A DNA stretch of 22,592 nt from SCQX01 sp035720945. GTDB taxonomy: Bacteria > Pseudomonadota > Gammaproteobacteria > Burkholderiales > Burkholderiaceae_B. The stretch lies in NCBI GenBank assembly GCA_035720945.1, contig DASTNK010000188.1:1-22592 (forward strand), given 5' to 3'. Position numbers and translations under genes: made by a program. Under the pieces are notes generated by a model that worked only from the letters and a program-made list of their open reading frames with translations, was not told the DNA's origin and made no database searches. Below, piece after piece: positions 1 to 8,020 of the stretch; position 1 is the stretch's first letter, and every line of letters starts with the position of its first letter.

Positions 1-198
1 ATCATCGTGGTCTTCGCCGTGGTCGTCATCGGCGGCATGGGTTCCATCCTGGGATCCATCGTCACCGGCCTCGGACTGGGCGTCATTGAAGGCCTCACCA
101 AGGTATTCTGGCCCGAAGCGTCCACCACGGTCGTCTTCATCATCATGGTCATCGTCCTGCTCATACGACCCGCGGGCCTGTTCGGAAAAATGAAATGA
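1..198 (+). CDS. livH: LivH-type branched-chain amino acid ABC permease, C-terminal part (5' end outside window)
   Basis: Only the last 65 codons are present and the reading frame is open from the first base. The visible protein has hydrophobic segments separated by GGMGSILGSIVTGLGLG, a glycine-rich stretch typical of the C-terminal end of LivH permeases, and ends in the family-typical RPAGLFG. LivH is one of the two membrane subunits of branched-chain amino acid or related amide importers in the inner membrane. Its TGA stop overlaps the ATG of the next gene (ATGA at 195-198), so the two are translationally coupled. The binding protein and ATPases of this system are probably upstream, outside the window. 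The family call is secure, but the substrate cannot be read from the sequence. Confidence 0.88.
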   Translation: MIVVFAVVVIGGMGSILGSIVTGLGLGVIEGLTKVFWPEASTTVVFIIMVIVLLIRPAGLFGKMK

Positions 199-1205
199 AA
201 CGTCAACTCGCAGCCTATCTGCTGGCCATCGTCGTTCTGCTTCTGCTGCCAGTGCTCGGCGCCTACCCGATCTTCATCATGAAGATCATGTGCTATGCGC
301 TTTTCGCCTGCGCCTTCAACCTGCTGCTGGGCTACACCGGGTTGCTGTCCTTCGGCCATGCGGCTTTTCTGGGTTCAGCCGCCTACGCCGCCGGACAGGC
401 CATTGCGGTGTGGGGCTTTCCCACCGTGCCGGGCATCATCTTCGGCACCGCCGTGGCCGCCGTGCTGGGTCTTGTCATGGGCGCCCTGGCCATACGGCGC
501 AGCGGCATCTACTTCGCCATGATCACCCTGGCCATGGCCCAGATGGTCTACTTCTACTTCCTGCAGGCCCCCTTCACCGGCGGTGAGGACGGCCTGCAAG
601 GCATTCCCCGCGGAACGTTCCTCGGTATCGATCTGAACAGCGACACCCACCTGTACTACCTGGTTGTGGTGATCTTCGTCCTCAGTTACGCCCTCATCTG
701 GCGCACCGTCAACTCACCGTTCGGCCAGGTGCTAAAGGCCATACGCGAAAACGAACCACGCGCCATCTCGCTGGGCTACAACGTCAACAGCTACAAGCTG
801 CTCGCCTTCGTGTTGTCGGCCACGCTGGCGGGGCTGGCGGGCGCCACCAAGTCGGTGGTCTTCGTTTCGGCCACGCTGTCGGATGCCACCTGGGGCATGT
901 CGGGCCTGGTCATTCTCATGACTCTCATCGGCGGGCTGGGCACGTTCACAGGCCCGGTTCTGGGGGCCATCATCATCGTCATGCTCGAGAACAAGGTGGG
1001 CGAGTTCGGCCGTTTCATGGCGCAAGCCACGGGCTTGCAGTGGTTCCAATCACTGGGCGAGTCCGTCACCATCGTCATCGGCCTGATATTCGTCATTTGC
1101 GTCATGGCCTTCCGCCGAGGCATCGTCGGCGAGATCCTGCACGCCTGGCACTCACGCAAGCCACCGAATGGCCACGCACCCGAGGCGGGTACGCAGCCTT
1201 CCTGA
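195..1205 (+). CDS. livM: LivM-type branched-chain amino acid ABC permease
   Basis: This 336-residue protein is almost entirely membrane segments. It has the LivM features LLGYTGLLSFGHAAFLG near residues 44-60 and the cytoplasmic coupling loop GQVLKAIRENEPRAISLGY around residues 178-196, which docks on the ATPase subunit. The length fits the family (about 300-420 residues). The start is fixed by the 4-base ATGA overlap with the upstream LivH gene. With LivH it should form the heterodimeric channel of an importer for branched-chain amino acids, amides or urea. The C-terminal tail after about residue 315 is hydrophilic and cytoplasmic. No clear intrinsic terminator follows; the next structure downstream is the palindromic element at 1302-1531. 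Confidence 0.92.
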   Translation: MKRQLAAYLLAIVVLLLLPVLGAYPIFIMKIMCYALFACAFNLLLGYTGLLSFGHAAFLGSAAYAAGQAIAVWGFPTVPGIIFGTAVAAVLGLVMGALAIRRSGIYFAMITLAMAQMVYFYFLQAPFTGGEDGLQGIPRGTFLGIDLNSDTHLYYLVVVIFVLSYALIWRTVNSPFGQVLKAIRENEPRAISLGYNVNSYKLLAFVLSATLAGLAGATKSVVFVSATLSDATWGMSGLVILMTLIGGLGTFTGPVLGAIIIVMLENKVGEFGRFMAQATGLQWFQSLGESVTIVIGLIFVICVMAFRRGIVGEILHAWHSRKPPNGHAPEAGTQPS

Positions 1206-1301
1206 AGTCGAATAGGTATCTGAAGGCGCTGTCTATCGGAGCTTGATGCGCCAATCGTCCATAACCCCGGCAATATCCCCTCCATGCCTATCGCAATCGT
1301 A

Positions 1302-1531
1302 GCCCCAGGGTGGGCGAAGCAGTGCAGGCCGGCGTTTCGGCCAGCGCCGGGTGCTGCCGTAGGGAGGCGGGGGATGTCGGCGGGCGATGTCTGAGTGGAA
1401 CCGCGCCGGAACGGCGCGGTGGAGCGAGTTTCGCCCGACGCCCGCCGGACGAGGCAGACCCGGGTAGTCGGGGGGCGCAGCGCCACGACCGCTGGACGCG
1501 CCGGCCTGCACTGCTTCGTCCACCCTGGGGC
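1302..1531. repeat. 230-bp imperfect palindromic intergenic element with 33-bp terminal inverted repeats
   Basis: The 33 bases at 1302-1334 are the reverse complement of 1499-1531 with one mismatch (32/33). Inner segments also pair in nested order: 1341-1346 with 1490-1495; 1350-1357 with 1477-1484 (one G-U); 1378-1386 with 1439-1447; and 1400-1408 with 1412-1420, a perfect 9-bp stem with a GAA loop near the centre. The whole unit can therefore fold into one long interrupted hairpin. It is more GC-rich than its flanks, sits between the convergent genes livM and livF, and contains no convincing gene. No target-site duplication is visible. It could be a REP/MITE-like dispersed repeat, a two-way transcription barrier or a structured RNA. 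I recognise the architecture but cannot name a family. The remainder of the 1206-1623 gap shows nothing recognisable. Confidence 0.8.
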
Positions 1532-1623
1532 GGGTTAATAGAACCACCCCGACTCTCAAGCCCGAAAGTAAAAGAAACCCTGCTGCATATGACGCAGTGA
1601 TGCACAGCGCGGTGCGCCGCCCA

Positions 1624-2433
1624 TCACTCCTGATTCTGGTCTCGCTTCCCGCCCGCGTTGCCCAGCCCCAGGTAGCTTTCAATGACTCGCGGGTTGCCGA
1701 TCAGGTCGGACGCCGGCCCTTCCAGGACGATCTCGCCGGTTTCGAGCACATAGCCATAGTCGGCGACCTGCAACGCCGCGCGGGCATTCTGCTCGACCAA
1801 CAAGATGGAAACCCCCGTGCGGCGCAGCCGCGAGATGATCTGGAAGATCTCCCGCACGATGCGCGGCGCGAGGCCCAGGCTGGGCTCGTCGAGCATCAGC
1901 AATCGCGGCTTGGCCATCAGGGCCCGGCCCACCGCGAGCATCTGGCGTTCGCCGCCCGATAGGGTACCCGCCTGCTGCATGCGCCGTTCGCGCAGTCGCG
2001 GGAACAGCTCGTAAACGTGCTCCATCGTGTCACGCCAGCCACGTTGACGCATCCGGTACAGACGAAAACCACCCAGCAGCAGATTGTCCTCGACCGACAT
2101 GCTGGCGAACAATTCGCGCCGTTCGGGCACCAGGGAAATACCGTCGAACACACGCCGTTCGGCTGGCCAGGAACAAACTTCCCCGCCCTGGTACACCACC
2201 GATCCGGTGCAATGCCCCGTGAGTGGCAACACGCCCATGATGCTGTTGAGCAATGTGGATTTACCCGCCCCATTGCCACCGATGACAGTGACGATGCTGC
2301 CGGGTGCGACCGACAGGTTGGCGTTGTTGACCGCCGTGACCTTGCCGTAACGGGCCGACAAGCCGCCAACCCGCAAGACCATCGAGACGCCGTTCCGCGC
2401 GGCTGCGGGCGTACCGTTCACAATACTGACCAT
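1624..2433 (-). CDS. livF: LivF-type ABC transporter ATP-binding protein
   Basis: This is the second ATPase of the minus-strand branched-chain amino acid-type importer. From the chosen ATG at 2431-2433 it is 269 residues. It shows Walker A GGNGAGKST (residues 52-60), ABC signature LSGGE (158-162), Walker B LLMLDEP (about 178-184), and a Gln in place of the H-loop His (LLVEQNA, Q215), which is usual for LivF. An in-frame start 63 bases upstream exists, but it lies deep inside the preceding gene. The chosen ATG follows the upstream TGA by one base and has a G-rich Shine-Dalgarno-like stretch, so coupled translation is likely. It is the last gene of the binding protein-LivH-LivMG-LivF cluster and should pair with the LivG domain of its neighbour to power uptake. 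Confidence 0.92.
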   Translation of the reverse strand: MVSIVNGTPAAARNGVSMVLRVGGLSARYGKVTAVNNANLSVAPGSIVTVIGGNGAGKSTLLNSIMGVLPLTGHCTGSVVYQGGEVCSWPAERRVFDGISLVPERRELFASMSVEDNLLLGGFRLYRMRQRGWRDTMEHVYELFPRLRERRMQQAGTLSGGERQMLAVGRALMAKPRLLMLDEPSLGLAPRIVREIFQIISRLRRTGVSILLVEQNARAALQVADYGYVLETGEIVLEGPASDLIGNPRVIESYLGLGNAGGKRDQNQE

Positions 2434-2434
2434 G

Positions 2435-4279
2435 TCATGCCCCCGCCGCCACGGGCTCGGCCGATGGCTCGTCATCCAGTTCGTCATCCACGCCACCCAG
2501 GTAAGCCTCCAGTACCGCGGGGTCGCGTTGCACGTCGGCCGGCAAGCCCTCGGCGATCTTGGTGCCGAAATCCATGACCACCAGGTGATCGGTCAGATTC
2601 ATGACAAAATCCATATCGTGCTCGACCAACAGAATGCTCATGCCTTCACCGCGCAATTGCCTGAGCACACCAGCCAGCGCCTGTTTTTCCTTGTAGCGCA
2701 GGCCGGCAGCAGGTTCGTCGAGCAGCAACAGCACCGGGTCGGCGGCTAGCGCGCGCGCGATCTCAAGGATGCGCTGTTGGCCTAGCGCCAGGTTGCCGGC
2801 CTGTTCGTACAGATGATCCTGCAAACCCACGCGACGCAACTGGGTGGCGGCCTCATGCAGCAACTGCGCCTCGGCCCGCCTGTCGGCGCGCAGCGCCGCC
2901 GACGCCACGCCCACGGAACGGCGCAGATGCGCGCCCAGCGCCACATTCTCGAGCACGGTCATGGTGGGTAGCAATTGGACATGCTGAAACGTGCGCCCCA
3001 CACCCAGCCGCGCGATCTCGCGCGACGGCAAGGATTCGATCCCGTGCCCCAGGAACCTGACCGCCCCGCGAGTCACCGGCAGCACACCGGTGATGAGATT
3101 GAAGGTCGTGCTCTTGCCGGCGCCATTGGGCCCGATCAACCCCATGATCTCACCGGCGCGTAGCGAAAAACCGATGTCGTTGACGGCGACCAAACCGCCG
3201 AATTCCTTGCGCACGGCATCCACCTCGAGCACCAACGACCCGCGTTGCGGACGCTCCCGGCGCGGCAACGCCTCGGCCTCCGGTGGCGCGGCGCGCACTT
3301 GCCTCGACTGCGGTGTGATGGCCGACCAGGCGCGCGCAAGCAGCGGCCACACGCCATCGCGCGCATACTGGATGACCAATATCATCAACACGCCGAAGGC
3401 GATGAGCTCGAAATTGGCGGTTGTGTGCAGCAAGTGCGGCAACACGTTCTGGATCTGGTCTTTCAGGACGAGAATCAGGCCCGAGCCCGCCACCGCGCCC
3501 CATACGCTGGCCGCCCCGCCCACCACCGCCATGAACAGGTATTCAATGCCGTAATTCAACCCGAACGGACTGGGGCTGACCGCGCGCTGCATATGGGCGT
3601 ACAACCAGCCCGAGATGCTCGCCAGCAAGGCCGCGTACACGAAGACAATGACCTTGTATCCGGCCATGTTCACGCCGAACGATTCCGCCATGCCCGCGCC
3701 GCTGCGCAGCGCGCGAATGGCGCGCCCGGGGCGCGAATCCAGAAGATTGTGCGTGGCCCACAGGGACAGCAGCAGCACGATCCAGATCAGATAGAAAATG
3801 TGCCGGCCCGAGCTCAGCGACCACCCGAAGAAACGGATGGGCACAATGCCCGCGATGCCATCGTACTGCCCCAGGAATTCGAGATTGCCGAACAAGTAAT
3901 ACAGCGACAGGCACCACGCGATGGTGCCCAGCGGCAGAAAGTGGCCCGACAACCGCAGCGTGATCGCACCCAGGACATAGGCCACCACGAACGTGATGGC
4001 CAACCCGGCCAGCAATGTCGCCCAGGGCGACCAGCCAGCCGCTGTCGTGAGATACGCTGTGGTGTAAGCCCCGATGCCCGCGAAGGCCGCCTGGCCGAAT
4101 GACGTGAGGCCGCCTATGCCGGTGAGCAGCACCAGGCCCAGCACCACCAGGCTGGCGAGCCCGATGTAATTGAGTTGCGTGATCCAGAACTCGGGCGTGA
4201 CCGCCAGCAACGGCAGAACGCCCAGAATCACGATGATGACGCAGGTAAGAATCCGGTTCATGGCGACGTTACTCTTCAT
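2435..4279 (-). CDS. Fused LivM permease / LivG ATP-binding protein
   Basis: A single 614-residue frame joins two usually separate importer subunits. Residues 1 to about 310 are a LivM permease (GLTSFGQAAFAGIGAY at 57-72; coupling loop GRAIRALRSGAGMAESFGVN at about 185-204). A hydrophilic, Pro/Glu/Arg-rich linker (about 318-348) leads into a LivG ATPase: Walker A GPNGAGKST (383-391), Q-loop in FQHVQ (Q432), signature LALGQQR (497-503; LivG proteins commonly deviate from LSGGQ here), Walker B LLLLDEP (about 517-523), and H-loop His554. The start overlaps the end of livH by 11 bases; a second ATG at 4261 is an alternative. All catalytic motifs are intact, so I see a functional fusion and not a frameshift artefact. 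Similar fusions are known in Burkholderiales. Confidence 0.93.
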   Translation of the reverse strand: MKSNVAMNRILTCVIIVILGVLPLLAVTPEFWITQLNYIGLASLVVLGLVLLTGIGGLTSFGQAAFAGIGAYTTAYLTTAAGWSPWATLLAGLAITFVVAYVLGAITLRLSGHFLPLGTIAWCLSLYYLFGNLEFLGQYDGIAGIVPIRFFGWSLSSGRHIFYLIWIVLLLSLWATHNLLDSRPGRAIRALRSGAGMAESFGVNMAGYKVIVFVYAALLASISGWLYAHMQRAVSPSPFGLNYGIEYLFMAVVGGAASVWGAVAGSGLILVLKDQIQNVLPHLLHTTANFELIAFGVLMILVIQYARDGVWPLLARAWSAITPQSRQVRAAPPEAEALPRRERPQRGSLVLEVDAVRKEFGGLVAVNDIGFSLRAGEIMGLIGPNGAGKSTTFNLITGVLPVTRGAVRFLGHGIESLPSREIARLGVGRTFQHVQLLPTMTVLENVALGAHLRRSVGVASAALRADRRAEAQLLHEAATQLRRVGLQDHLYEQAGNLALGQQRILEIARALAADPVLLLLDEPAAGLRYKEKQALAGVLRQLRGEGMSILLVEHDMDFVMNLTDHLVVMDFGTKIAEGLPADVQRDPAVLEAYLGGVDDELDDEPSAEPVAAGA

Positions 4280-5306
4280 CCTCGACGTGCCGCGCGCTGA
4301 ACGAGCGCCACATCAGCACGGGGATGATCAGGGTGAATACGATGACTTCCTTGTAGGCGCTCGCCCAGAACGATGAGAACGCCTCAAGGATGCCCACGAA
4401 CAGGGCCCCAACGGCGGTCACAGGGTAGCTGACCATGCCACCGAAGATCGCCGCCACGAAACCTTTCAGACCAATGATGAAGCCGGTGTCGTAATAAATG
4501 GTGGTGACCGGTGCGATCAGCATGCCGGACAGCGCACCGATGGCCGCGGCCATGGTGAACGTCAACGACCCGGACAGGCTGGTGCTGATACCCATGAGCC
4601 GGGCACCGCGCCGGTTGACCGCGGTGGCCCGCAACGCACGCCCATACAGGGTTTGGCCGAAGAACAGCCACAATGCGATGATCAGCGCGGCGCATGTGCC
4701 CAGCACGAAGAACGTCTGCGCGGACCAGGTGACCGAGCCCAGATGCACATCACCACTGATGAACGGCGGCGTGCGCCAGCCCTCGGCGCCGAAGAACACC
4801 AGCCCGAGCCCTGTCAGGGCGAAATGCACGGCCACGGCGATGATGAGCAGCACAAGCACACTGGCCTCGGCCACCGGCTGGAACACCAGACGGTAAATCA
4901 TGGGCCCCAGGGGGATGACCAGGGCCAGGGAGAACACGACATCGATCCACAGAGGCGTGTTCTTGCCCACCACCACCGGCGCAAGCAGGAGCAGCGCGAC
5001 CGGCAGCGCCAGCGTCCATAACGCCGTGCCCGCCAGCGACCTCCAGGATCGGGCACGCGCCGCGCAGAACAATTCAACCAGGAATGTCAGGATGCCGGCG
5101 ATGAGCAGCAGATGCACCGTGCCCGGGATCTTGCCATTGACCATGAAGGCCAGGGTCAGCGCCCCGAACGCCACGAACTCGCCCTGGGGGATGAAGATCA
5201 CCCGCGTGACGACGAACACCAGCACCAGCGCAAGCCCCAACAGCGCATAGATGGCGCCGTTGAGCACCCCATCCTGCAGCAATATCAAAACAATCGTCGA
5301 ATTCAT
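4269..5306 (-). CDS. livH: LivH-type branched-chain amino acid ABC permease
   Basis: This 345-residue membrane protein begins with the LivH hallmark LQDGVLNGAIYALLGLALVLVF-like segment (about residues 10-31) and VTRVIFIPQGEFVAFGA. Near residues 223-243 it has the coupling loop GRALRATAVNRRGARLMGIS, and near the end IFGGMVSYPVTAVGALFVG. It is longer than the usual 290-310 residues because of extra sequence around residues 80-115 (a basic patch CAARARSWRS followed by another hydrophobic segment). It is followed directly by the LivM-LivG fusion (11-base overlap) and preceded, after a 157-base spacer, by the binding protein gene. It should form the channel with the LivM half of the fusion. The Shine-Dalgarno region is weak. 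Confidence 0.92.
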   Translation of the reverse strand: MNSTIVLILLQDGVLNGAIYALLGLALVLVFVVTRVIFIPQGEFVAFGALTLAFMVNGKIPGTVHLLLIAGILTFLVELFCAARARSWRSLAGTALWTLALPVALLLLAPVVVGKNTPLWIDVVFSLALVIPLGPMIYRLVFQPVAEASVLVLLIIAVAVHFALTGLGLVFFGAEGWRTPPFISGDVHLGSVTWSAQTFFVLGTCAALIIALWLFFGQTLYGRALRATAVNRRGARLMGISTSLSGSLTFTMAAAIGALSGMLIAPVTTIYYDTGFIIGLKGFVAAIFGGMVSYPVTAVGALFVGILEAFSSFWASAYKEVIVFTLIIPVLMWRSFSARHVEDEE

Positions 5307-5435
5307 CCGCTGTACACCACACTACCGCGACACGCCCCCGTCCGCGACATCAGCGGGCCGGCAGACGACAAACGCCGGCTTCACGGGAAGCGGCGCCAGA
5401 GGGAAAACCGATATCGCCCGGGCACGGCGCACCTT

Positions 5436-5459
5436 GCGGCGCGCGCGGCCGGGCGCCGC
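5436..5459 (-). promoter_or_regulatory. GC-rich hairpin just after the binding-protein gene
   Basis: Perfect 7-bp arms at 5436-5442 and 5453-5459 flank a 10-base loop, starting four bases past the stop of the binding-protein gene. There is no T-run, so it is not a standard terminator. Hairpins between a binding-protein gene and its permease genes often protect the upstream mRNA and set a high binding-protein to permease ratio; that role is inferred here. The rest of the 157-base spacer (5307-5463) shows no gene. Confidence 0.4.
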
Positions 5460-5463
5460 GGAA

Positions 5464-6639
5464 TCACAGGTCAGGCTGATACACCCATTTGCCATCGATC
5501 ACTTCGATCATGACTCGCCCGCGTTTGTCGAGCCCGGCATGATCGGTGGGACTCATGGTGAAGACGCCTTGCGAGGCCGGCAGATTCTTGATGTTCTCGA
5601 GCGCGTCGCGCAGCGCCGAGCGGAACTGCGGCGTACCAGGCTTGGCACCAGTCTTGAGCGCCGCCGGAATGGCGTGGACGATGAGCTGTCCGGCATCCCA
5701 GACGTGACCGCCGAACGTGTTCATGGTGCCCGCGCCGTACTTCGCCTCGTACAGGTTCTTGTATTGCATCGCGGTCTTCTTGACCGGGTTGCTGTCCGGC
5801 AACTGATCGGCCACGAGCAACGGGCCCGCCGGCAGGTACATGCCATTGCAGGCCTTGCCGCAGACACGCAGCACGTCATTGTTGGCGGCGCCGTGGGTCT
5901 GATAGATGATGCCCTTGAAGCCACGGCTCTTGAGTTCGCGCTGCGGCAGCGCCGATGGCGTGCCCGCGCCAGCGATGAGGATGGCATCGGGATGCGAGGC
6001 GATGAGCTTGAGCACTTGGCCCGTGACACTGGTATCGGAGCGCCCGTACTTTTCGGCGTCCGTGATCTTGATGCCTTTTTGGGCCGCGTATTTGGTCATT
6101 TCCTGCAGCCAGCTCTGGCCATACGCGTCGGAGAAACCAATGAAACCCAGGGTCTTGACCTTCTGCTTCTGCATGGCGTCGGCCAGTGCGGAAGCCATGA
6201 GACCGTCGTTCTGCGGGGTCTTGAACACCCACTTGCGCGGCCCGGTGACAGGGTCGACGATCTTGGCGCTGGCCGCCACGCTGATCATGGGCGTCTTGGT
6301 TTCCCCCGCGACATCGACCATGGCCAACGAACTGGGCGTGACCGACGAGCCAACCACGACGTCGACGTTGTCGTCACTGATGAGCTTGCGCATGTTCTTC
6401 ACGGCGCGCGTCGTGTCGGTACCGTCGTCGAGCACGATGTACTCGATCTTCTGGCCATCGACTTCCGTGGGTAACAGCACCACCGTGTTGCGCTCGGGGA
6501 TGCCCAGCGACGCGGCGGGGCCGGTGCTGGACAGCGTGAGCCCGACCTTGATCTGGGCGAATGCCGCCAAGGGCAGCGTGAGGGCGAGTGCCCCGGCCAG
6601 AACGGACAACCGGAATAAGGGACTGGAACTGCTCTTCAT
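5464..6639 (-). CDS. Periplasmic substrate-binding protein of a branched-chain amino acid-type ABC importer (LivK family)
   Basis: The 391-residue product starts with a clear signal peptide (basic/polar N-terminus, hydrophobic core LSVLAGALALTLPL, predicted cleavage after AFA at residue 28). The mature part begins QIKVGLTLSSTGPAASLG, the typical opening of type-I periplasmic Leu/Ile/Val-family binding proteins, and later has VVVGSSVTPSSLAMVDVAGE and FSDAYGQSWLQEM, which line the ligand cleft in this fold. Cys260 and Cys264 could form a small disulfide loop. It is the first gene of the minus-strand cluster, and GGAG 7 bases upstream of the ATG is a good ribosome binding site. The ligand is unknown: family members bind Leu/Ile/Val, amides, urea or aromatic acids. 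The family assignment is firm. Confidence 0.9.
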   Translation of the reverse strand: MKSSSSPLFRLSVLAGALALTLPLAAFAQIKVGLTLSSTGPAASLGIPERNTVVLLPTEVDGQKIEYIVLDDGTDTTRAVKNMRKLISDDNVDVVVGSSVTPSSLAMVDVAGETKTPMISVAASAKIVDPVTGPRKWVFKTPQNDGLMASALADAMQKQKVKTLGFIGFSDAYGQSWLQEMTKYAAQKGIKITDAEKYGRSDTSVTGQVLKLIASHPDAILIAGAGTPSALPQRELKSRGFKGIIYQTHGAANNDVLRVCGKACNGMYLPAGPLLVADQLPDSNPVKKTAMQYKNLYEAKYGAGTMNTFGGHVWDAGQLIVHAIPAALKTGAKPGTPQFRSALRDALENIKNLPASQGVFTMSPTDHAGLDKRGRVMIEVIDGKWVYQPDL

Positions 6640-7049
6640 GTGGGTCTCCGACGATTAAACGATGTGCCGACCGGCACGCGGGCAGAAAGAGAAAAACCGA
6701 AACATCTTACAAAAAATTTCGCGATCAGCATATATTTGTATCAAATGAAGCCGAAAAAAAATCCGACTCCGGAAAATTAGTTTAGGTTTCTATCATTCCA
6801 TGACCAGCACGCCGATTATCGCCAACAGCGGGGACAAAGTCTTTTAGGGGATTCCCTGCGTGCCCTGTTGCCTGCGCCTGGGACACGCCGCCCCCGCGCC
6901 CCGCCCCAGCCCCGGATACGAAAAGAAAAACATTCGCCATGACAACACCACAACCATCCCGGCGGGAACCAACCGGGGCCGGAAAAGTCGATTACTATGG
7001 CGTATATTGACGGCCATCCGGCACCAGAGGTATCACTCAGGCCCTCACC
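6640..7049. promoter_or_regulatory. Divergent intergenic region between the binding-protein gene and msrB
   Basis: These 410 bases separate divergent genes and must hold both promoters. The part at about 6700-6790 is strikingly AT-rich against the GC-rich flanks, as expected for promoter DNA. In the leader of the leftward gene, 6664-6677 is an inverted repeat with 6-bp arms around AC (GTGCCG/CGGCAC), a possible operator or 5' hairpin. Toward msrB, TTGACG (7007-7012) and TATCAC (7031-7036) are 18 bases apart and could be a promoter, but this is weak. No convincing gene is present. Confidence 0.45.
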
Positions 7050-7445
7050 ATGGAAAAAATCCACAAATCCGACACCCAGTGGCGCGCCGAGCTCAGCCCG
7101 GACGAATACGCAGTGGCTCGGCAAAAGCACACAGAGCGACCGTTCACCGGGCGCTACTGGGACACTCGCACGACCGGCATTTATCGCTGCGTGGGCTGCG
7201 GCACCCCGCTTTTCGCGTCTGACACGAAATTCGACGCGGGCTGCGGTTGGCCTAGCTATTTCGAGCCCCTCGATCCGGCGCTGGTTCGTGAGGAAGTCGA
7301 CAACAGCCACGGCATGACACGCACCGAGGTTCTGTGCAACGTTTGCGACTCGCATCTGGGCCATGTTTTCCCCGATGGGCCGCCCCCCACCGGGTTGCGT
7401 TACTGCATCAACTCGCTGTCACTGAAATTCGAACCGAACTCATGA
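7050..7445 (+). CDS. msrB: Peptide-methionine (R)-S-oxide reductase MsrB
   Basis: This cytosolic repair enzyme reduces the R-epimer of methionine sulfoxide in proteins, recycled by thioredoxin. The 131-residue length matches a stand-alone MsrB. Visible signatures are RYWDTRTTGIYRCVGCG, GCGWPSYFEP, HLGHVFPDGP and RYCINS. The zinc-binding pairs are Cys47/Cys50 and Cys96/Cys99, the catalytic cysteine is Cys119 and a likely resolving cysteine is Cys65. The ATG at 7050 is the first in frame and conserved sequence begins soon after; no good Shine-Dalgarno precedes it. Its TGA overlaps the yciB ATG (ATGA, 7442-7445), so it leads an operon with yciB, bolA and a peptidyl-prolyl isomerase. A link to envelope or oxidative stress is inferred. 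Confidence 0.96.
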   Translation: MEKIHKSDTQWRAELSPDEYAVARQKHTERPFTGRYWDTRTTGIYRCVGCGTPLFASDTKFDAGCGWPSYFEPLDPALVREEVDNSHGMTRTEVLCNVCDSHLGHVFPDGPPPTGLRYCINSLSLKFEPNS

Positions 7446-8020
7446 AGAAATTCCTGTTCGACCTGTTCCCGCTGATCCTGTTTTTCGTCGCGTTCAAGTT
7501 CTCGGACATTTATGGCGCGACGGCGGTCGCCATCGCCGCCGGGCTGGTGCAGTTCGCCTGGCTCAAGGTGCGCCGCAAACCCATCGAAGCCACACACTGG
7601 ATCAACCTCACGGTCATCATCCTGTTCGGCGGCGCCACGCTGTTCTTCCACAACGATGTCTTCATCAAATGGAAGCCCACCGTGCTGTACTGGGTGTTCG
7701 CCGGCATCCTGTTGGTGGGGAAATGGGTGTTCCGCCGCAATCTGCTCGAGAAAGTCATGGGCGCGCAGGTCGCCCTGCCTCAAATCGCCTGGAACAAAAT
7801 GATGTTCAGCTGGGCCGGGTTCTTCATCGTTTCGGGCATCCTGAACCTGTACGTCGCGTTTTCGGGCCATTACACGGAAGCGCAGTGGGTCAATTTCAAG
7901 GTCTTCGGGCTCATGATCCTGCTGCTCGTCTTCGTGGTGCTGCAGTCCGTCTGGCTGCATCGCTATATGGACGACGGTGCCGAGCCGCGGCGGGCCGGTT
8001 CCAAGGGGCGCGCCTCATGA
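7442..8020 (+). CDS. yciB: Inner-membrane septation/envelope protein YciB (IspZ family)
   Basis: This 192-residue polytopic protein has about five membrane segments. It opens with MKKFLFDLFPLILFFVAFK, the very conserved YciB/septation protein A start, and contains WINLTVIILFGGATLFFHND and KWKPTVLYWVFAG, also family hallmarks. YciB acts in the inner membrane and is linked to cell envelope synthesis, division and intracellular septation in enterics and Shigella. The start is fixed by ATGA overlap with msrB, and its own end overlaps bolA by ATGA (8017-8020). The C-terminus carries a short charged tail rich in Arg, Gly and Ser. Identification is secure; the exact biochemical role of the family remains poorly defined. 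Confidence 0.95.
   Translation: MKKFLFDLFPLILFFVAFKFSDIYGATAVAIAAGLVQFAWLKVRRKPIEATHWINLTVIILFGGATLFFHNDVFIKWKPTVLYWVFAGILLVGKWVFRRNLLEKVMGAQVALPQIAWNKMMFSWAGFFIVSGILNLYVAFSGHYTEAQWVNFKVFGLMILLLVFVVLQSVWLHRYMDDGAEPRRAGSKGRAS

Noticed and set aside
1233..1682. 149-codon open frame on the minus strand across the palindromic element
   Set aside because: Its composition (Arg, Pro, Gly) follows from the GC-rich inverted repeats, and it has no domain pattern and overlaps the livF 3' end. Open frames in several phases across the same element are expected by chance.
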